This document shows, piece after piece, positions 7,898-17,082 of a stretch of DNA of 64,000 bases. The stretch lies in NCBI RefSeq assembly GCF_007830185.1, contig NZ_VLKZ01000002.1, positions 124,001-188,000 on the forward strand, in the 5' to 3' direction. Source of the stretch: Halalkalibacter nanhaiisediminis (GTDB lineage Bacteria > Bacillota > Bacilli > Bacillales > Bacillaceae_D). The notes beneath the pieces are model-generated. The model made no database searches. It was not told the DNA's origin and saw only the letters and a list, made by a program, of their open reading frames with translations. The position numbers and the translations under genes are program-made. Position 1 is the first letter of the stretch, and every line of letters begins with the position of its first letter.

Positions 7898-8446
7898 GTG
7901 AAAACAATAGCTGTTTCAGGTTATAAAGCGCACGAGCTTGGTATTTTTGATCAAAAGCATAAAGGGATTTACTTTATAAAAAAAGCATTAGAACAACGTT
8001 TGCGGTCATTTGCTGAAGAGGGTCTCGAATGGGTCATTATAAGTGGTCAACTTGGTGTAGAGTTATGGGCAGCAGAAGTCGTATATTCTTTGAAAGAAAA
8101 TTTCCCTCATTTACAATTGGCGATCTTAACACCTTTTTTAAAGCAAGAAGAAAAATGGCAAGAATCTACAAGGGACTATTATCTAGACATTCTTAACCAA
8201 GCTGATTTTGTTGATAGTATCACAAAACGTCCATATGATAGTCCTGCTCAGCTTAGACTTAAAAATGAATTTATTATTTCAAAAGCTGATGGCTTATTAT
8301 TACTATATGATGAGGAAAAGCCAGGTTCTCCTACATATTATTTAGAAATTGCAAAAAAACGACAAATGACAGATGAATTTCCTATTTATACCATTACACC
8401 AACTGACCTTGATTTACTCGTTCAAGAAGAACAAGCTGATTTTTAA
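7898..8446 (+). CDS. ypsA: YpsA, SLOG-superfamily protein (DUF1273)
   Basis: 182 residues. The N-terminus MKTIAVSGYKAHELGIF and the segment EWVIISGQLGVELWAAEVVY (a GxxxGxE-like nucleotide/ligand pocket) are hallmarks of the YpsA branch of the SLOG (SMF/DprA-LOG) superfamily; SKADGLLLLYDEEKPGSP continues the fold. B. subtilis YpsA has been linked to cell division inhibition, and the gene sits next to gpsB as here. Start is GTG at 7898 with AAGAGGTG upstream. Biochemical activity is not established from sequence; ADP-ribose-like ligand binding is a family inference. Confidence 0.9.
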   Translation: MKTIAVSGYKAHELGIFDQKHKGIYFIKKALEQRLRSFAEEGLEWVIISGQLGVELWAAEVVYSLKENFPHLQLAILTPFLKQEEKWQESTRDYYLDILNQADFVDSITKRPYDSPAQLRLKNEFIISKADGLLLLYDEEKPGSPTYYLEIAKKRQMTDEFPIYTITPTDLDLLVQEEQADF

Positions 8447-8580
8447 ATTCCGAGAGTATGAAGAGTGTTAGGAAGACAGATAAAGCGAAAATATTATTAA
8501 TTGAAATTGACAAGTTCACGATCTTTTGAAAAAATAGAGGAAAAGCTGTACGTACACGTCGCATAATAGAGGTGATGAAA

Positions 8581-8892
8581 ATGAGTCAACAGGATATTCG
8601 ATTTACAGCCAAAGAAATTCTTGAAAAAGATTTTAAAACAAGCATGAGAGGGTACAATCCAGATGAAGTGGATAAATTTCTAGATGCTATTATTCAAGAT
8701 TATGAGGCTTTTCAAAACAAAGTAGCAAACCTTGAAAGAGAAAATGAGCAATTAAAGCGTGAAATGAAAAAGCTCTCTGAACGATCGCAAAGACAGACTC
8801 CGACACAAACAGTTGGAAGTACGAACTATGATATTCTTCAACGTTTATCGAACTTAGAGAAAAAAGTATTTGGAAGTAAACTTTACGAGTAG
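8581..8892 (+). CDS. gpsB: Cell division regulator GpsB (DivIVA-like)
   Basis: 103 residues. The N-terminal DivIVA-type domain ([20 protein letters not shown] then [15 protein letters not shown]) carries the membrane/partner-binding loop and a coiled coil through residue 65; the short C-terminal trimerisation helix is [20 protein letters not shown]. GpsB links PBP1 and other wall enzymes to the septum and lateral wall. I took ATG 8581 because the GAGGTG at 8569-8574 gives proper spacing; GTG 8572 lies within that site and ATG 8575 is too close. Follows ypsA as in B. subtilis. Confidence 0.95.
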   Translation: MSQQDIRFTAKEILEKDFKTSMRGYNPDEVDKFLDAIIQDYEAFQNKVANLERENEQLKREMKKLSERSQRQTPTQTVGSTNYDILQRLSNLEKKVFGSKLYE

Positions 8893-8903
8893 GGGATTTG
8901 CAT

Positions 8904-9299
8904 ATGGTTGATGTTTATATTGATGGGGCAAGTGCTGGAGATCCTGGACCATCTGGTGCGGGAGTATTCATCAATTATAAAAATGGGCAAGTCGAGAACC
9001 ATTCGATTCCATTAGGAGAGATGTCCAATCATGAAGCAGAGTACGAGGCCTTAATCCATGCACTAGATTTATGTCTAGAGCGTCGATTAAGCATCGTCTC
9101 ATTTCGAACAGATTCCAAACTAATTGATGAAGCAATTGAGAAGCGCTATGTCAAAAATAAACGATTCCAACCTTATTTAGAAAAAGCACTAAAAAGAACA
9201 GATCAATTTGATTTGTTTTTTATGAAGTGGATTCCGAGTAGTCAAAACAAAAGTGCAGATGCACTAGCAAGGCAAGCAATACAAAAAAATGGAAAATAA
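8904..9299 (+). CDS. RNase HI-like (reverse-transcriptase-like) protein
   Basis: 131 residues forming a single RNase H domain: DVYIDGASAGDPGPSGAGV (first Asp), SNHEAEYEALIHAL (Glu), SFRTDSKLIDEAIE (second Asp) and NKSADALARQA (final Asp), so the D-E-D-D metal-binding set is complete. No hybrid-binding domain is present. Bacilli carry such RNase HI-like proteins (YpdQ/YpeP types) of weakly known activity. Start is ATG 8904 with AGGGGAT at 8891; a TTG at 8898 is too near that site. It lies 11 nt after gpsB and directly before rnpB, a linkage of RNA-processing genes that may be coincidental. Confidence 0.85.
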   Translation: MVDVYIDGASAGDPGPSGAGVFINYKNGQVENHSIPLGEMSNHEAEYEALIHALDLCLERRLSIVSFRTDSKLIDEAIEKRYVKNKRFQPYLEKALKRTDQFDLFFMKWIPSSQNKSADALARQAIQKNGK

Positions 9300-9307
9300 T
9301 TATCTCC

Positions 9308-9336
9308 TTGAATTATATCATGATTCGAGGTATAAT
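9308..9336 (+). promoter_or_regulatory. Sigma-A promoter of rnpB
   Basis: TTGAAT (9308-9313) and consensus TATAAT (9331-9336) with 17-bp spacing; predicted start about 9343, shortly before the mature RNase P RNA. Confidence 0.8.
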
Positions 9337-9355
9337 TATTTTTGTCGCTTAAGAC

Positions 9356-9760
9356 AACTTTAAGCATTCAGGTGACCGCTGCACGCTTGTCGTGTAGAGG
9401 AAAGTCCATGCTCGCACGGGCTGAGATGCTCGTAGTGTTCGTGCCTAGCCAATTCATAAGCTAGGGTAGTCTGGTTTTGACTGGGCTAACGGCAAGGTAA
9501 GCACCTAAGTCGATTGATATGGTGTGAGGCCTTTGAAAGTGCCACAGTGACGTAGTCCGTTTGGAAACAAACGGAGTGGAACGCGGTAAACCCCTCGAGC
9601 GAGAAACCCAAAACATGGTAGGGGCATCTTCTTAACTGGAAATGAACAGGTGAGAAGAACAAGGGTATCCTTGTAGATAGATGGTTACCACTGGAGTACG
9701 AGGCTCATCACCGTTTGCAGTACAAAGGTACAGAACATGGCTTATCGAATGCTTAATGGA
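9356..9760 (+). ncRNA. rnpB: RNase P RNA, Bacillus type B
   Basis: The catalytic RNA of RNase P, which matures tRNA 5' ends. The universally conserved segments are present: GAGGAAAGTCCATGCTCGCA near the 5' end, AGTGCCACAGTGACG, GGAACGCGGTAAACCCC, CGAGCGAGAAACCCAAA and the 3' segment GTTTGCAGTAC. The closing P1 helix is TTAAGCATTC (9360-9369) with GAATGCTTAA (9747-9756). The structure lacks A-type signatures and matches the B-type seen in Bacillus. Ends are estimated from P1. It has its own promoter and terminator, and lies between gpsB and ypsC as in B. subtilis. Confidence 0.97.
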
Positions 9761-9791
9761 TGAAATAAACTAAAAACATTTTATAGAAATC

Positions 9792-9828
9792 AGACCCAAT
9801 TCTCCTTATAGAGAATTGGGTCTTTTTC
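9792..9828 (+). terminator. Terminator of rnpB
   Basis: Perfect 13-bp stem AGACCCAATTCTC / GAGAATTGGGTCT with a 6-nt loop and a following T-run. Confidence 0.9.
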
Positions 9829-10021
9829 TTGTAAATTGGAGCAAATGAAAAAAAAGTAGAACGGTGTAGACAAGCTATTAATATACCTTTACTGAAAGCC
9901 CTTTCATATTAAAACCCTTTATTCCTAAACGCTTTAAAGCGATAAAATTTCTTGTTTACTTTCCAATAATATTGTTTTAAGATAATACTAAACTATTAGA
10001 AAAATAAAAAGGGGTATTGTT

Positions 10022-11044
10022 ATGAAAAAAACATTGAAATATTGGATTGGGATTGGAGCTATTGGTTTGGCTTTAACTGCATGTGGAACGGAAGAATCCG
10101 CATCGCCTGCTGAAGAAAATGAGCCTGCACCTTCGGAAGAAACAACTCAGTTTAAAATTGGGGCTACGCAAATTGTTGAGCACCCATCGCTTGACCTAGC
10201 CTATGAAGGATTCCAACAAGCTCTTGAAGATGCTGGACTTGATGTGAACTATGATTTCCAAAGTGCGCAAGGTGATCAAAATAACACAAGTGCCATTGCA
10301 AACAACTTTGTTGCCGATCAAGTCGATCTTATTTTTGCTAACTCGACACCGAGTGCTCTAGGTGCGTTGCAAGCAACGAGTGACATTCCGATCCTATTTA
10401 CTTCTGTAACAGATGCAGTTGGATCAGGATTAGTCACAGCAATGGATCAACCAGGAGAAAACATTACTGGTGTAGTTGATTTACACCCTGAAACAATCGA
10501 AAATACCGTTAGCTTTATTGATCAATATTTTCCAGACTCAAGTGTAGGACTTATTTACAATGCTGGTGAGTCAAATTCGGTTGCTCAAATGGAAGCAATT
10601 GAAGCTGCTGCCGAGGGAACGAGCTTAACTCTTATGACAAGAACTGTAGCTACATCAGCTGAAGTACAACAAGCCGCAGCATCACTAGTCAGCGAAGTAG
10701 ATGTCTTATACATTTTCACAGATAATACAGTTGTTTCAGCATTTGCAACAGTTGTAGCCGCTGCAAATGATCAACAAATTCCATTGATTGTCGGAGAACC
10801 CAATTCATTAGCAGCAGGTGGGTTTGCAACTTATGGTATTGACTATCACTCAATTGGTTACCGTACTGGGGAAATGGCTGTTGAAGTATTGACTGGTGAG
10901 AAAACAACGACAGAAATTCCGGTTGAGTATCCAGCAGAAATGCAGTTATTTATTAATAAAGAGGCTGCTGAAGCTCAAGGAGTGGAATGGAATTCTGAAT
11001 GGGACGAAATTGCTGAATTTTACGAAGCTGAAGAAGCTGAATAA
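10022..11044 (+). CDS. ABC transporter substrate-binding lipoprotein (TrpX/DUF534-like)
   Basis: 340 residues. A lipoprotein signal peptide ends in LTAC (Cys21), followed by an acidic Glu/Pro/Ser-rich linker and a periplasmic-binding fold beginning FKIGATQIVEHPSLDLAYEG. The pattern QIVEHPxLDxxxxGfxxxL and the GLVTAMDQPGENITGVVD segment are typical of the ABC-type family that includes streptococcal TrpX. The permease and ATPase of the same system follow. In TrpXYZ the ligand is tryptophan and related proteins bind other aromatic or small ligands, so the substrate here is open. ATG 10022 follows AAAGGGGT. Confidence 0.85.
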   Translation: MKKTLKYWIGIGAIGLALTACGTEESASPAEENEPAPSEETTQFKIGATQIVEHPSLDLAYEGFQQALEDAGLDVNYDFQSAQGDQNNTSAIANNFVADQVDLIFANSTPSALGALQATSDIPILFTSVTDAVGSGLVTAMDQPGENITGVVDLHPETIENTVSFIDQYFPDSSVGLIYNAGESNSVAQMEAIEAAAEGTSLTLMTRTVATSAEVQQAAASLVSEVDVLYIFTDNTVVSAFATVVAAANDQQIPLIVGEPNSLAAGGFATYGIDYHSIGYRTGEMAVEVLTGEKTTTEIPVEYPAEMQLFINKEAAEAQGVEWNSEWDEIAEFYEAEEAE

Positions 11045-11054
11045 AGAAATAGGG

Positions 11055-11082
11055 ACCGACCTGTCACTAACGGCAAGTCGGT
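11055..11082 (+). other. Stem-loop between binding protein and permease genes
   Basis: ACCGAC pairs with GTCGGT across a 16-nt loop just after the lipoprotein stop; only short T-runs follow. Such intercistronic hairpins often stabilise the upstream message so that binding protein exceeds membrane components; that role is inferred. Confidence 0.45.
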
Positions 11083-11181
11083 TTCCATGTTTTAAAAAAG
11101 TGTTTACAAGTAATGCCTAAATAGTTTATCTAGCTACTACAAGTTTGGTAGGTGTTTTGGCATTTTTATGGGAGGGTTCAT

Positions 11182-12174
11182 ATGTTTTTATCAATTTTTA
11201 GCGCAATTGAATCAGGAATTATTTACGCTATTATGGCGCTTGGTGTTTATTTAACGTTTCGGATTTTGGACTTTCCCGATTTAACAGTGGATGGTAGTTT
11301 TGTAACAGGTGCTGCAGTGGCTGCGGTGTCAATTGTTAATGGCATTAATCCTTTTGTCGCAACGGCTTTTGCTGTGATCGCAGGTTTTATTGCTGGTTGC
11401 TTTACGGGACTGCTTCATACAAAAGGAAAAATCAATCCACTTTTAGCTGGGATTCTCATGATGATTGCCCTTTATTCGATTAATTTACGAATTATGGGTA
11501 GACCGAATATTCCATTACTAAATGAATCAACTGTTTTTAATCAAATTGCTGGTTGGTGGGAAATGATCGGTGTTGACCGAGCATTTAATGGCATGCTGCA
11601 AATGATGGGACTTGCTCAAGTACCACGTACATGGGCGATTTTGATTGTTATGGCTATTTTGACGATAGCTATCAAATATGCAACTGATTATTTCTTGAAA
11701 ACTGAAGCTGGCTTGGCCTTGCGTGCAACAGGGGATAATCAAAAAATGATTCGCAGTTTTTCAGCGAACACGGACTCATATATTATTTTCGGCTTAGGTC
11801 TTTCTAATGGTTTAGTTGCCTTATCGGGTGCTTTAATTGCTCAGCTAGGTGGTTTTGCTGATGCTGGTATGGGAATTGGTTTAATTATCATTGGTCTAGC
11901 ATCTGTTATTATTGGTGAAGCTCTTTTTGGAACGAAAACTATTTTCAGAACGACATTAGCCGTTATTGCTGGAGCGATTATTTACCGTATCGTCGTCACA
12001 TTGGCATTGAGAGTTGATTTTCTTGAAGCTGGAGATATGAGGTTGATTACAGCTGTTCTTGTTATCGCAGCATTAGTATCACCAAAAATCATCGATGCTC
12101 GGAAAGAAAAGATTAGAAGAAGACATAAACGTGCTGCTGGAAAAGGAGGGAATCAACATGCTTCATCTACGTGA
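11182..12174 (+). CDS. ABC transporter permease (TrpY-like)
   Basis: 330 residues with about nine hydrophobic segments. The N-terminus MFLSIFSAIESGIIYAIMAL and LDFPDLTVDGSF are characteristic of the permeases paired with TrpX-type binding proteins (branched-chain/simple-sugar permease superfamily). The conserved coupling segment is TEAGLALRATGDN. Start ATG 11182 is set by GGGAGGG at 11169-11175; the upstream open frame has no site. The C-terminus is very basic (RKEKIRRRHKRA), cytoplasmic. It overlaps the ATPase gene by 17 nt, indicating translational coupling. Confidence 0.87.
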   Translation: MFLSIFSAIESGIIYAIMALGVYLTFRILDFPDLTVDGSFVTGAAVAAVSIVNGINPFVATAFAVIAGFIAGCFTGLLHTKGKINPLLAGILMMIALYSINLRIMGRPNIPLLNESTVFNQIAGWWEMIGVDRAFNGMLQMMGLAQVPRTWAILIVMAILTIAIKYATDYFLKTEAGLALRATGDNQKMIRSFSANTDSYIIFGLGLSNGLVALSGALIAQLGGFADAGMGIGLIIIGLASVIIGEALFGTKTIFRTTLAVIAGAIIYRIVVTLALRVDFLEAGDMRLITAVLVIAALVSPKIIDARKEKIRRRHKRAAGKGGNQHASST

Positions 12175-12952
12175 TATTTCACTAACATTTAACGAAGGAA
12201 CTCCTGATGAGAAAAAAGCATTGCAAAACACGAATCTCTCTTTAAACAAAGGCGATTTTGTCACGATTATTGGAAGTAATGGAGCTGGGAAATCGACATT
12301 AATGAACATTATTTCAGGCTCTCTTACACCAGATGTTGGCGATGTACTTATTGATCAAAAAGAGGTAACGTACTTACCAGAATACAAACGTTCTCAATTA
12401 ATTGGCCGTGTATTTCAAGATCCAATGGCAGGAACAGCACCAACAATGACAATTGAGGAAAACCTCGCTATTGCTTATTCAAGAAATAAAAAGCGTACGT
12501 TTAAAGTCGGCGTAACAAAGAAACGGAAGGATATGTTTCGAACTCATTTAGAATCGTTAAATCTTGGTTTAGAGAATCGATTAACAGCGAAGGTTGGCTT
12601 ATTATCTGGTGGTGAGAGGCAAGCCCTTTCCCTCTTAATGGCTACCTTTACTGAACCGAAAATCCTTTTGTTAGATGAGCATACAGCTGCACTTGATCCA
12701 TCTCGAGCTGAGTTAATTACAAATTTAACTCATGATATAGTTGAAAAATTTCAGCTAACAACGCTTATGGTTACACATAATATGCAACAGGCGCTCGATC
12801 TTGGAAATCGGTTAATTATGATGGATAAAGGTCAAATTATTTTAGATGTAGACAGCGACAAGAAGAGTCAATTGACAATCGAGAAGCTCCTGCAAGAGTT
12901 TCAACGTATTCGCGGTAAGCAAATGGAAAGTGATCGAGCAGTACTTGGTTAA
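12158..12952 (+). CDS. ABC transporter ATP-binding protein (TrpZ-like)
   Basis: 264 residues. Walker A GSNGAGKST, Q-loop (RVFQDPM), signature LSGGERQALSL, Walker B ILLLDEHTAALDP and the switch His (MVTHNM) are all present, so it should be active. It energises the permease and binding protein encoded just upstream. ATG 12158 with AAAGGAGGG lies inside the end of the permease gene; the longer open frame upstream belongs to the permease in another frame. Ends the operon, with a strong terminator behind it. Confidence 0.9.
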   Translation: MLHLRDISLTFNEGTPDEKKALQNTNLSLNKGDFVTIIGSNGAGKSTLMNIISGSLTPDVGDVLIDQKEVTYLPEYKRSQLIGRVFQDPMAGTAPTMTIEENLAIAYSRNKKRTFKVGVTKKRKDMFRTHLESLNLGLENRLTAKVGLLSGGERQALSLLMATFTEPKILLLDEHTAALDPSRAELITNLTHDIVEKFQLTTLMVTHNMQQALDLGNRLIMMDKGQIILDVDSDKKSQLTIEKLLQEFQRIRGKQMESDRAVLG

Positions 12953-12958
12953 TATAAC

Positions 12959-12995
12959 GGGGTATCTCTAAAACTTTTAGAGATACCCTATTTCT
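12959..12995 (+). terminator. Terminator of the TrpXYZ-like operon
   Basis: GGGTATCTCTAAAA pairs perfectly with TTTTAGAGATACCC and is followed by TATTTCTT. Confidence 0.85.
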
Positions 12996-13075
12996 TATGT
13001 CAGAAGATGTTGTTTGCCAGCCTATTTACTCGTATAATGAAAGATACATGTCCGTTGATAAGGAGTTTATTCATA

Positions 13076-14215
13076 ATGGAAAAAGTAACGTTAATTGCAA
13101 CAGCAACAATGGGTTTAGAAGCAATTGTTGCACGAGAAGTGAAAGATTTAGGATACGAAGATGTACAGGTGGAAAATGGAAAAGTCACGTTCACAGCTGA
13201 CGTATCAGCTATTCCACGTGCGAATCTTTGGTTACGTACTGCAGACCGAGTGAAAATCAAGATTGGGGAATTTAAGGCTTATACATTTGATGAGCTCTTT
13301 GAAAAAACGAAAGCTCTTCCTTGGCCTGATTTCATTCCTGTTCATGCTGAGTTTCCTGTTATCGGGAGATCAGTAAAGTCAAAATTATTTAGTGTCTCTG
13401 ATTGTCAGGCGATCGTGAAAAAAGCAGTTGTTGAAAGCATGAAAAAACGCTATAAGAGAGGCTGGTTTGATGAAGATGGTCCATTCTATCGAATCGAAGT
13501 AGCTCTTCATAATGATGTTGCCACATTGACAATTGATTCAAGTGGAACAGGTCTTCACAAACGTGGATATCGCTATTTACATAATGAAGCGCCATTAAAA
13601 GAAACGTTAGCTGCGGCATTAATTAAGCTTACCCCATGGAAACCAGATCGCCCATTTGCTGATCCGTTCTGTGGATCTGGAACCATTCCGATTGAAGCTG
13701 CGATGATCGGTCAAAATATTGCACCCGGCTTTAATCGTGAATTCGTATCTGAGGACTGGCACTGGATTGGCAAAGAGCGTTGGAATAAAGCGCGACAAGA
13801 AGTAGAAGATTTAGCAAACTATGATCAGCCTCTTGATATTTTAGGCTCAGATATCGATCACCGAAGTGTAGAACTAGCCCAAAATAATGCCATGGAAGCT
13901 GGTTTTGGTGATATGATTACATTTAAACAAATGCAAGTGAAGGATTTCCGTCACCGCGGTGAATATGGCATTCTAATTGGCAACCCACCATACGGGGAAA
14001 GACTTGGTGAACGTGCCGAAGTTGAACAAATGTATCGAGATATGGGAGAGACATTCAAGCTATTAGATACATGGTCTGTTTACATGCTCACCTCTCATGA
14101 AGGCTTTGAAGAGCTTTACGGGAAGAAAGCAACGAAAAAGCGGAAGCTGTATAATGGGAATTTGAAGACAGATTATTATCAATTCTTTGGACCAAGGCCT
14201 CCGAGGAAAGAGTAA
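13076..14215 (+). CDS. ypsC: YpsC, THUMP-domain class I rRNA methyltransferase (RlmL-like)
   Basis: 379 residues. N-terminal THUMP RNA-binding domain (about residues 60-160), then a Rossmann methyltransferase with DPFCGSGTIPIEAAMI (SAM motif I) and the N-methylase motif GNPPYGERLG. E. coli RlmL makes m2G2445 in 23S rRNA; the Bacillus protein lacks the extra RlmK part, so the exact target base is inferred from family only. Start ATG 13076 follows AAGGAGT; the long upstream extension has no site and overlaps the promoter region. Its position after rnpB matches B. subtilis apart from the inserted transporter operon. Confidence 0.92.
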   Translation: MEKVTLIATATMGLEAIVAREVKDLGYEDVQVENGKVTFTADVSAIPRANLWLRTADRVKIKIGEFKAYTFDELFEKTKALPWPDFIPVHAEFPVIGRSVKSKLFSVSDCQAIVKKAVVESMKKRYKRGWFDEDGPFYRIEVALHNDVATLTIDSSGTGLHKRGYRYLHNEAPLKETLAAALIKLTPWKPDRPFADPFCGSGTIPIEAAMIGQNIAPGFNREFVSEDWHWIGKERWNKARQEVEDLANYDQPLDILGSDIDHRSVELAQNNAMEAGFGDMITFKQMQVKDFRHRGEYGILIGNPPYGERLGERAEVEQMYRDMGETFKLLDTWSVYMLTSHEGFEELYGKKATKKRKLYNGNLKTDYYQFFGPRPPRKE

Positions 14216-14288
14216 GATCGTACAAGTTTAAATCATACTTGGTTTGAGTTCAGTCATACCGACATTGACATAGCAGTTGCATGGTGAC

Positions 14289-14546
14289 ATGGTTAAAGTT
14301 ATAAAAGTAAATGTTAGAGATAATAAATATGTTTATTTAATATTGATTGAAGATATCATTCACGAGAGACTTAAAGCAGCTATTCATTGGATCATTGAAG
14401 TCAGAATCTGATAGAGAATGGGGATTTAAATTACTTGTAGGTAATGTTGACCGAGTTGACCTCGCTAATTATATGGAAAGTTGGAAACAGGGACAGAAGA
14501 GATAGAATTAGATCACTGGTTAGACATGGTGAATATGTTAAAATGA
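14289..14546 (+). pseudogene. Decayed coding remnants in the 0.5-kb gap after ypsC
   Basis: This 512-base gap contains no intact gene. A 40-codon frame from ATG 14289 starts MVKVIKVNVRDNKYVYLIL, which resembles the N-terminus of tyrosine-type integrases found in Bacillus elements, then loses similarity. A second frame reads SDREWGFKLLVGNVDRVDLA and shifts frame around 14470 into LETGTEEIELDHWLDMVNML before a TGA at 14544. The latter fragment has no match I recognise. Both look like broken genes; a terminator follows. Confidence 0.35.
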
Positions 14547-14597
14547 AAGGCTCATTAATTTGGCTAAGAAACTGGCTAAGTTAGTGAGCCTTTTATT
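14546..14597 (+). terminator. Hairpin terminator after the remnant region
   Basis: AAAGGCTCA (14546-14554) pairs with TGAGCCTTT (14585-14593), extended by TTAA/TTAG; T-rich tail TTATTTG. Confidence 0.6.
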
Positions 14598-14727
14598 TGA
14601 AATATTATTTTCATCGCAAATAAATGATCATAATATTATTATGTAAACTAATTTGATTCACCCGCATATTTTTCTTATTGACTGGATAAACTTAACATGA
14701 ACGGTAACAGCTAAAGGAGGAACTAGT

Positions 14728-15000
14728 ATGGCTAATCAGGAACATTTTCAATCTGGATATAATGATCTTAAACAAGTCGAAATGGCGATAAAATCTGCAG
14801 AGCATATGGTCGGACAAGCGACTCGTAGCATGGATGAAGAACAGTTGCAAGCTGCTACAAATGCATTACAAGATGCAAAAGAAAAATTGAATAAAGCTGT
14901 TGCTTATCAAACGGGAGTTGACGACATGTTTTTAGAAATGTCATCAGAGTTGATCGAAAAAGCCGATCATCAATTAAAAGAAGCGAAGAATAACGAATAG
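14728..15000 (+). CDS. Conserved small helical protein, function unknown (possibly DUF2564)
   Basis: 90 residues, entirely helical and polar, with heptad-like periodicity (QAATNALQDAKEKLNKAVAY), no Cys and no signal peptide. It may be a member of the Bacillaceae-specific DUF2564 family; I am not certain. AAAGGAGGAACT gives an excellent ribosome binding site. Monocistronic, with a shared bidirectional terminator towards the convergent HesB-like gene. Confidence 0.7.
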   Translation: MANQEHFQSGYNDLKQVEMAIKSAEHMVGQATRSMDEEQLQAATNALQDAKEKLNKAVAYQTGVDDMFLEMSSELIEKADHQLKEAKNNE

Positions 15001-15007
15001 AAAAAAA

Positions 15008-15055
15008 GATTGGCTTACACTGCATTTTTTCGAGTGTAAGCCAGTCTTTTTTTAT
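15008..15055. terminator. Bidirectional terminator between convergent genes
   Basis: AGATTGGCTTACACT pairs with AGTGTAAGCCAGTCT (one G-T pair); A-run before and T-run after serve both strands. Confidence 0.85.
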
Positions 15056-15360
15056 TTTGCATCTGGGTGATCTAGCTGTTCAAATACAGGATTTGAAAAG
15101 TCCAAATATCCTAAATCCTCCTTATAATCAATTGTCATTCCATCCATATACCAAAAATCATCTTCCGTTATGAAAAATGTGACTCCGTTTTTCTCAATTT
15201 TATAAGAAGAGGTGGTTGGTTCGTCCTTCATGACACCTACTGAGAATCCTCCAGATCCAATTCCGCCTACACGAACATAAAGGCGCAGGGTATCTCCTTT
15301 TGAAAGAGGTATTTCTTCTATATATAAAGCTGCCGCTGAATCAGTGATTGTTACGTTCAA
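15052..15360 (-). CDS. yneR: HesB/YneR-like family protein
   Basis: 102 residues. It begins MNVTITDSAAALYIEEIPLS and contains GDTLRLYVRVGGIGSGGFSV, the IscA/HesB-like beta fold, but lacks the three conserved iron-sulfur cysteines of true A-type carriers, as is usual for the YneR branch. Function unknown. The start is TTG at 15358-15360 with AAGGAGG eight bases upstream; a longer frame from 15405 has no site. B. subtilis yneR is also near yneT-parE-parC. Confidence 0.85.
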   Translation of the reverse strand: MNVTITDSAAALYIEEIPLSKGDTLRLYVRVGGIGSGGFSVGVMKDEPTTSSYKIEKNGVTFFITEDDFWYMDGMTIDYKEDLGYLDFSNPVFEQLDHPDAK

Positions 15361-15546
15361 TTTGCATTCCTCCTTATTCACTTCACACAATAGCATAGCA
15401 TTCAACGTATTTCTAGGTAAATGATTTTTATAAGAAATAAATCATCCGTTATTCATAAAAATAAAAATGTGAATCAATTGATTATTTTGGATGCTCTCGA
15501 TATGATTACATTAGCATGACTATGACTAAAGAGGTGGATATTTAGA

Positions 15547-17064
15547 ATGACAGAACGAATACAGCAAATCGAATCTGAATTTAGACAATTTGTGAAGAAA
15601 ATTGAAGATTATAAGCAAGCACTTGCTGTTCTTGCATGGGATTCACGTACAGGAGCACCAAAGAAAGGAATTGTGCAGCGCTCTGAAGTCATTGGAACGC
15701 TATCATCTGAAGTATTTGCCCTTTCGACAGCAGAAGAAATGGCAAGTTTTTTAGGAGAGTTACGTGAAGAGAGTGTCTATAATAACCTTTCAGAAATTAC
15801 GCAAAAGACAGTTGATGAATGTCATAAAGACTTTGAGCGTAACGTCAAAATCCCTAAAGACGAATTTAAAGAATACGTGATGCTGCAATCACAATCAGAA
15901 GCATTATGGGAAGAAGCAAAAGAAAAAGCAGACTTCGAAATGTTCCGTCCGAATCTTGAAAAGCTAGTTGCATTTAAAAAGAAGTTTGTTGGCTACTGGG
16001 GCTATGAGAAGCATCCTTATAACACCCTTTTAGATGATTATGAGCCTGGCGTATTTGTGGAGACAATTGATAAAGTATTTGGCGAGTTGCGCGATCAATT
16101 AATTCCACTTGTCAAAGGGGTAACAGAATCAACGCATCAGCCAAAAACAGATTTCTTGTTCAAAACGTTCCCGAAAGAAAATCAAAAAGCGCTCAACTTA
16201 GATATTTTAACCGAGATTGGCTATGACTTTGAGGCAGGCCGTCTAGATGAAACGGTGCATCCATTTGCAATCGGCATTAATCCAAATGATGTTCGCGTGA
16301 CGACAAAATACAATGAAAACGATTTTCGTGTTGCGATCTTTGGTACAATCCATGAATGTGGGCATGCTCTGTATGAACAAAATATCTCACAAGATTTAAT
16401 TGGTACACCGCTTTGTGACGGCACATCGATGGGTATTCATGAGTCTCAATCACTTTTCTGGGAGAAATTCGTCGGTCAAAATGTTGGTTTTTGGGAGCGA
16501 AATTATGATTTAATGAAAAAGCATTCAAGTGGTCAGTTTGATAATGTATCATTAGAAGATTTTTATTTTGCGATCAATGAGTCAAAACCATCATTAATTC
16601 GTATTGAAAGTGATGAACTCACGTATTGTCTACATATCATCATTCGTTATGAGCTGGAAAAAGCCCTTATGGAAGATAAAATTACAGTAAAAGAACTGCC
16701 ACAAGCCTGGAATGATAAGATGGAAGAATATTTAGGTATTCGACCGTCGCATGATGGTGAAGGTGTTCTTCAAGATGTTCACTGGTCATTTGGTGCTTTT
16801 GGCTATTTCCCGTCTTATGCACTAGGATACATTTATGCTGCTCAAATCAAAGAAGCCATGCTAGCTGATCTGCCTTATTTTGACGAGCTTGTTCGTAACG
16901 GTGACTTTGCTCCGATTCGTGAATGGTTAACCACACATGTGCATCAATATGGAAAAATGAAGCAACCTGGAGAGATTATTAAAAATATTACAGGTGGTGG
17001 GATTGATTCCAAACCGCTCGTGCGTTATTTGGAAGAAAAGTATCGTCGTCTTTACAAGTTTTAA
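15547..17064 (+). CDS. ypwA: Metallocarboxypeptidase, M32 family (YpwA/Taq type)
   Basis: 505 residues, matching B. subtilis YpwA (501). The zinc site is HECGH (His269, Glu270, His273), within GTIHECGHALYEQ, with the third ligand Glu in the downstream GIHESQSLFWE segment; DxRxxT-like and GI(R)PSHDGEGVLQDVHWS segments are family hallmarks. It removes C-terminal residues from peptides, in the cytosol. ATG 15547 follows AAAGAGGTGG. Monocistronic with a strong terminator. Confidence 0.95.
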   Translation: MTERIQQIESEFRQFVKKIEDYKQALAVLAWDSRTGAPKKGIVQRSEVIGTLSSEVFALSTAEEMASFLGELREESVYNNLSEITQKTVDECHKDFERNVKIPKDEFKEYVMLQSQSEALWEEAKEKADFEMFRPNLEKLVAFKKKFVGYWGYEKHPYNTLLDDYEPGVFVETIDKVFGELRDQLIPLVKGVTESTHQPKTDFLFKTFPKENQKALNLDILTEIGYDFEAGRLDETVHPFAIGINPNDVRVTTKYNENDFRVAIFGTIHECGHALYEQNISQDLIGTPLCDGTSMGIHESQSLFWEKFVGQNVGFWERNYDLMKKHSSGQFDNVSLEDFYFAINESKPSLIRIESDELTYCLHIIIRYELEKALMEDKITVKELPQAWNDKMEEYLGIRPSHDGEGVLQDVHWSFGAFGYFPSYALGYIYAAQIKEAMLADLPYFDELVRNGDFAPIREWLTTHVHQYGKMKQPGEIIKNITGGGIDSKPLVRYLEEKYRRLYKF

Positions 17065-17082
17065 GTTCAACATCTACTACCA

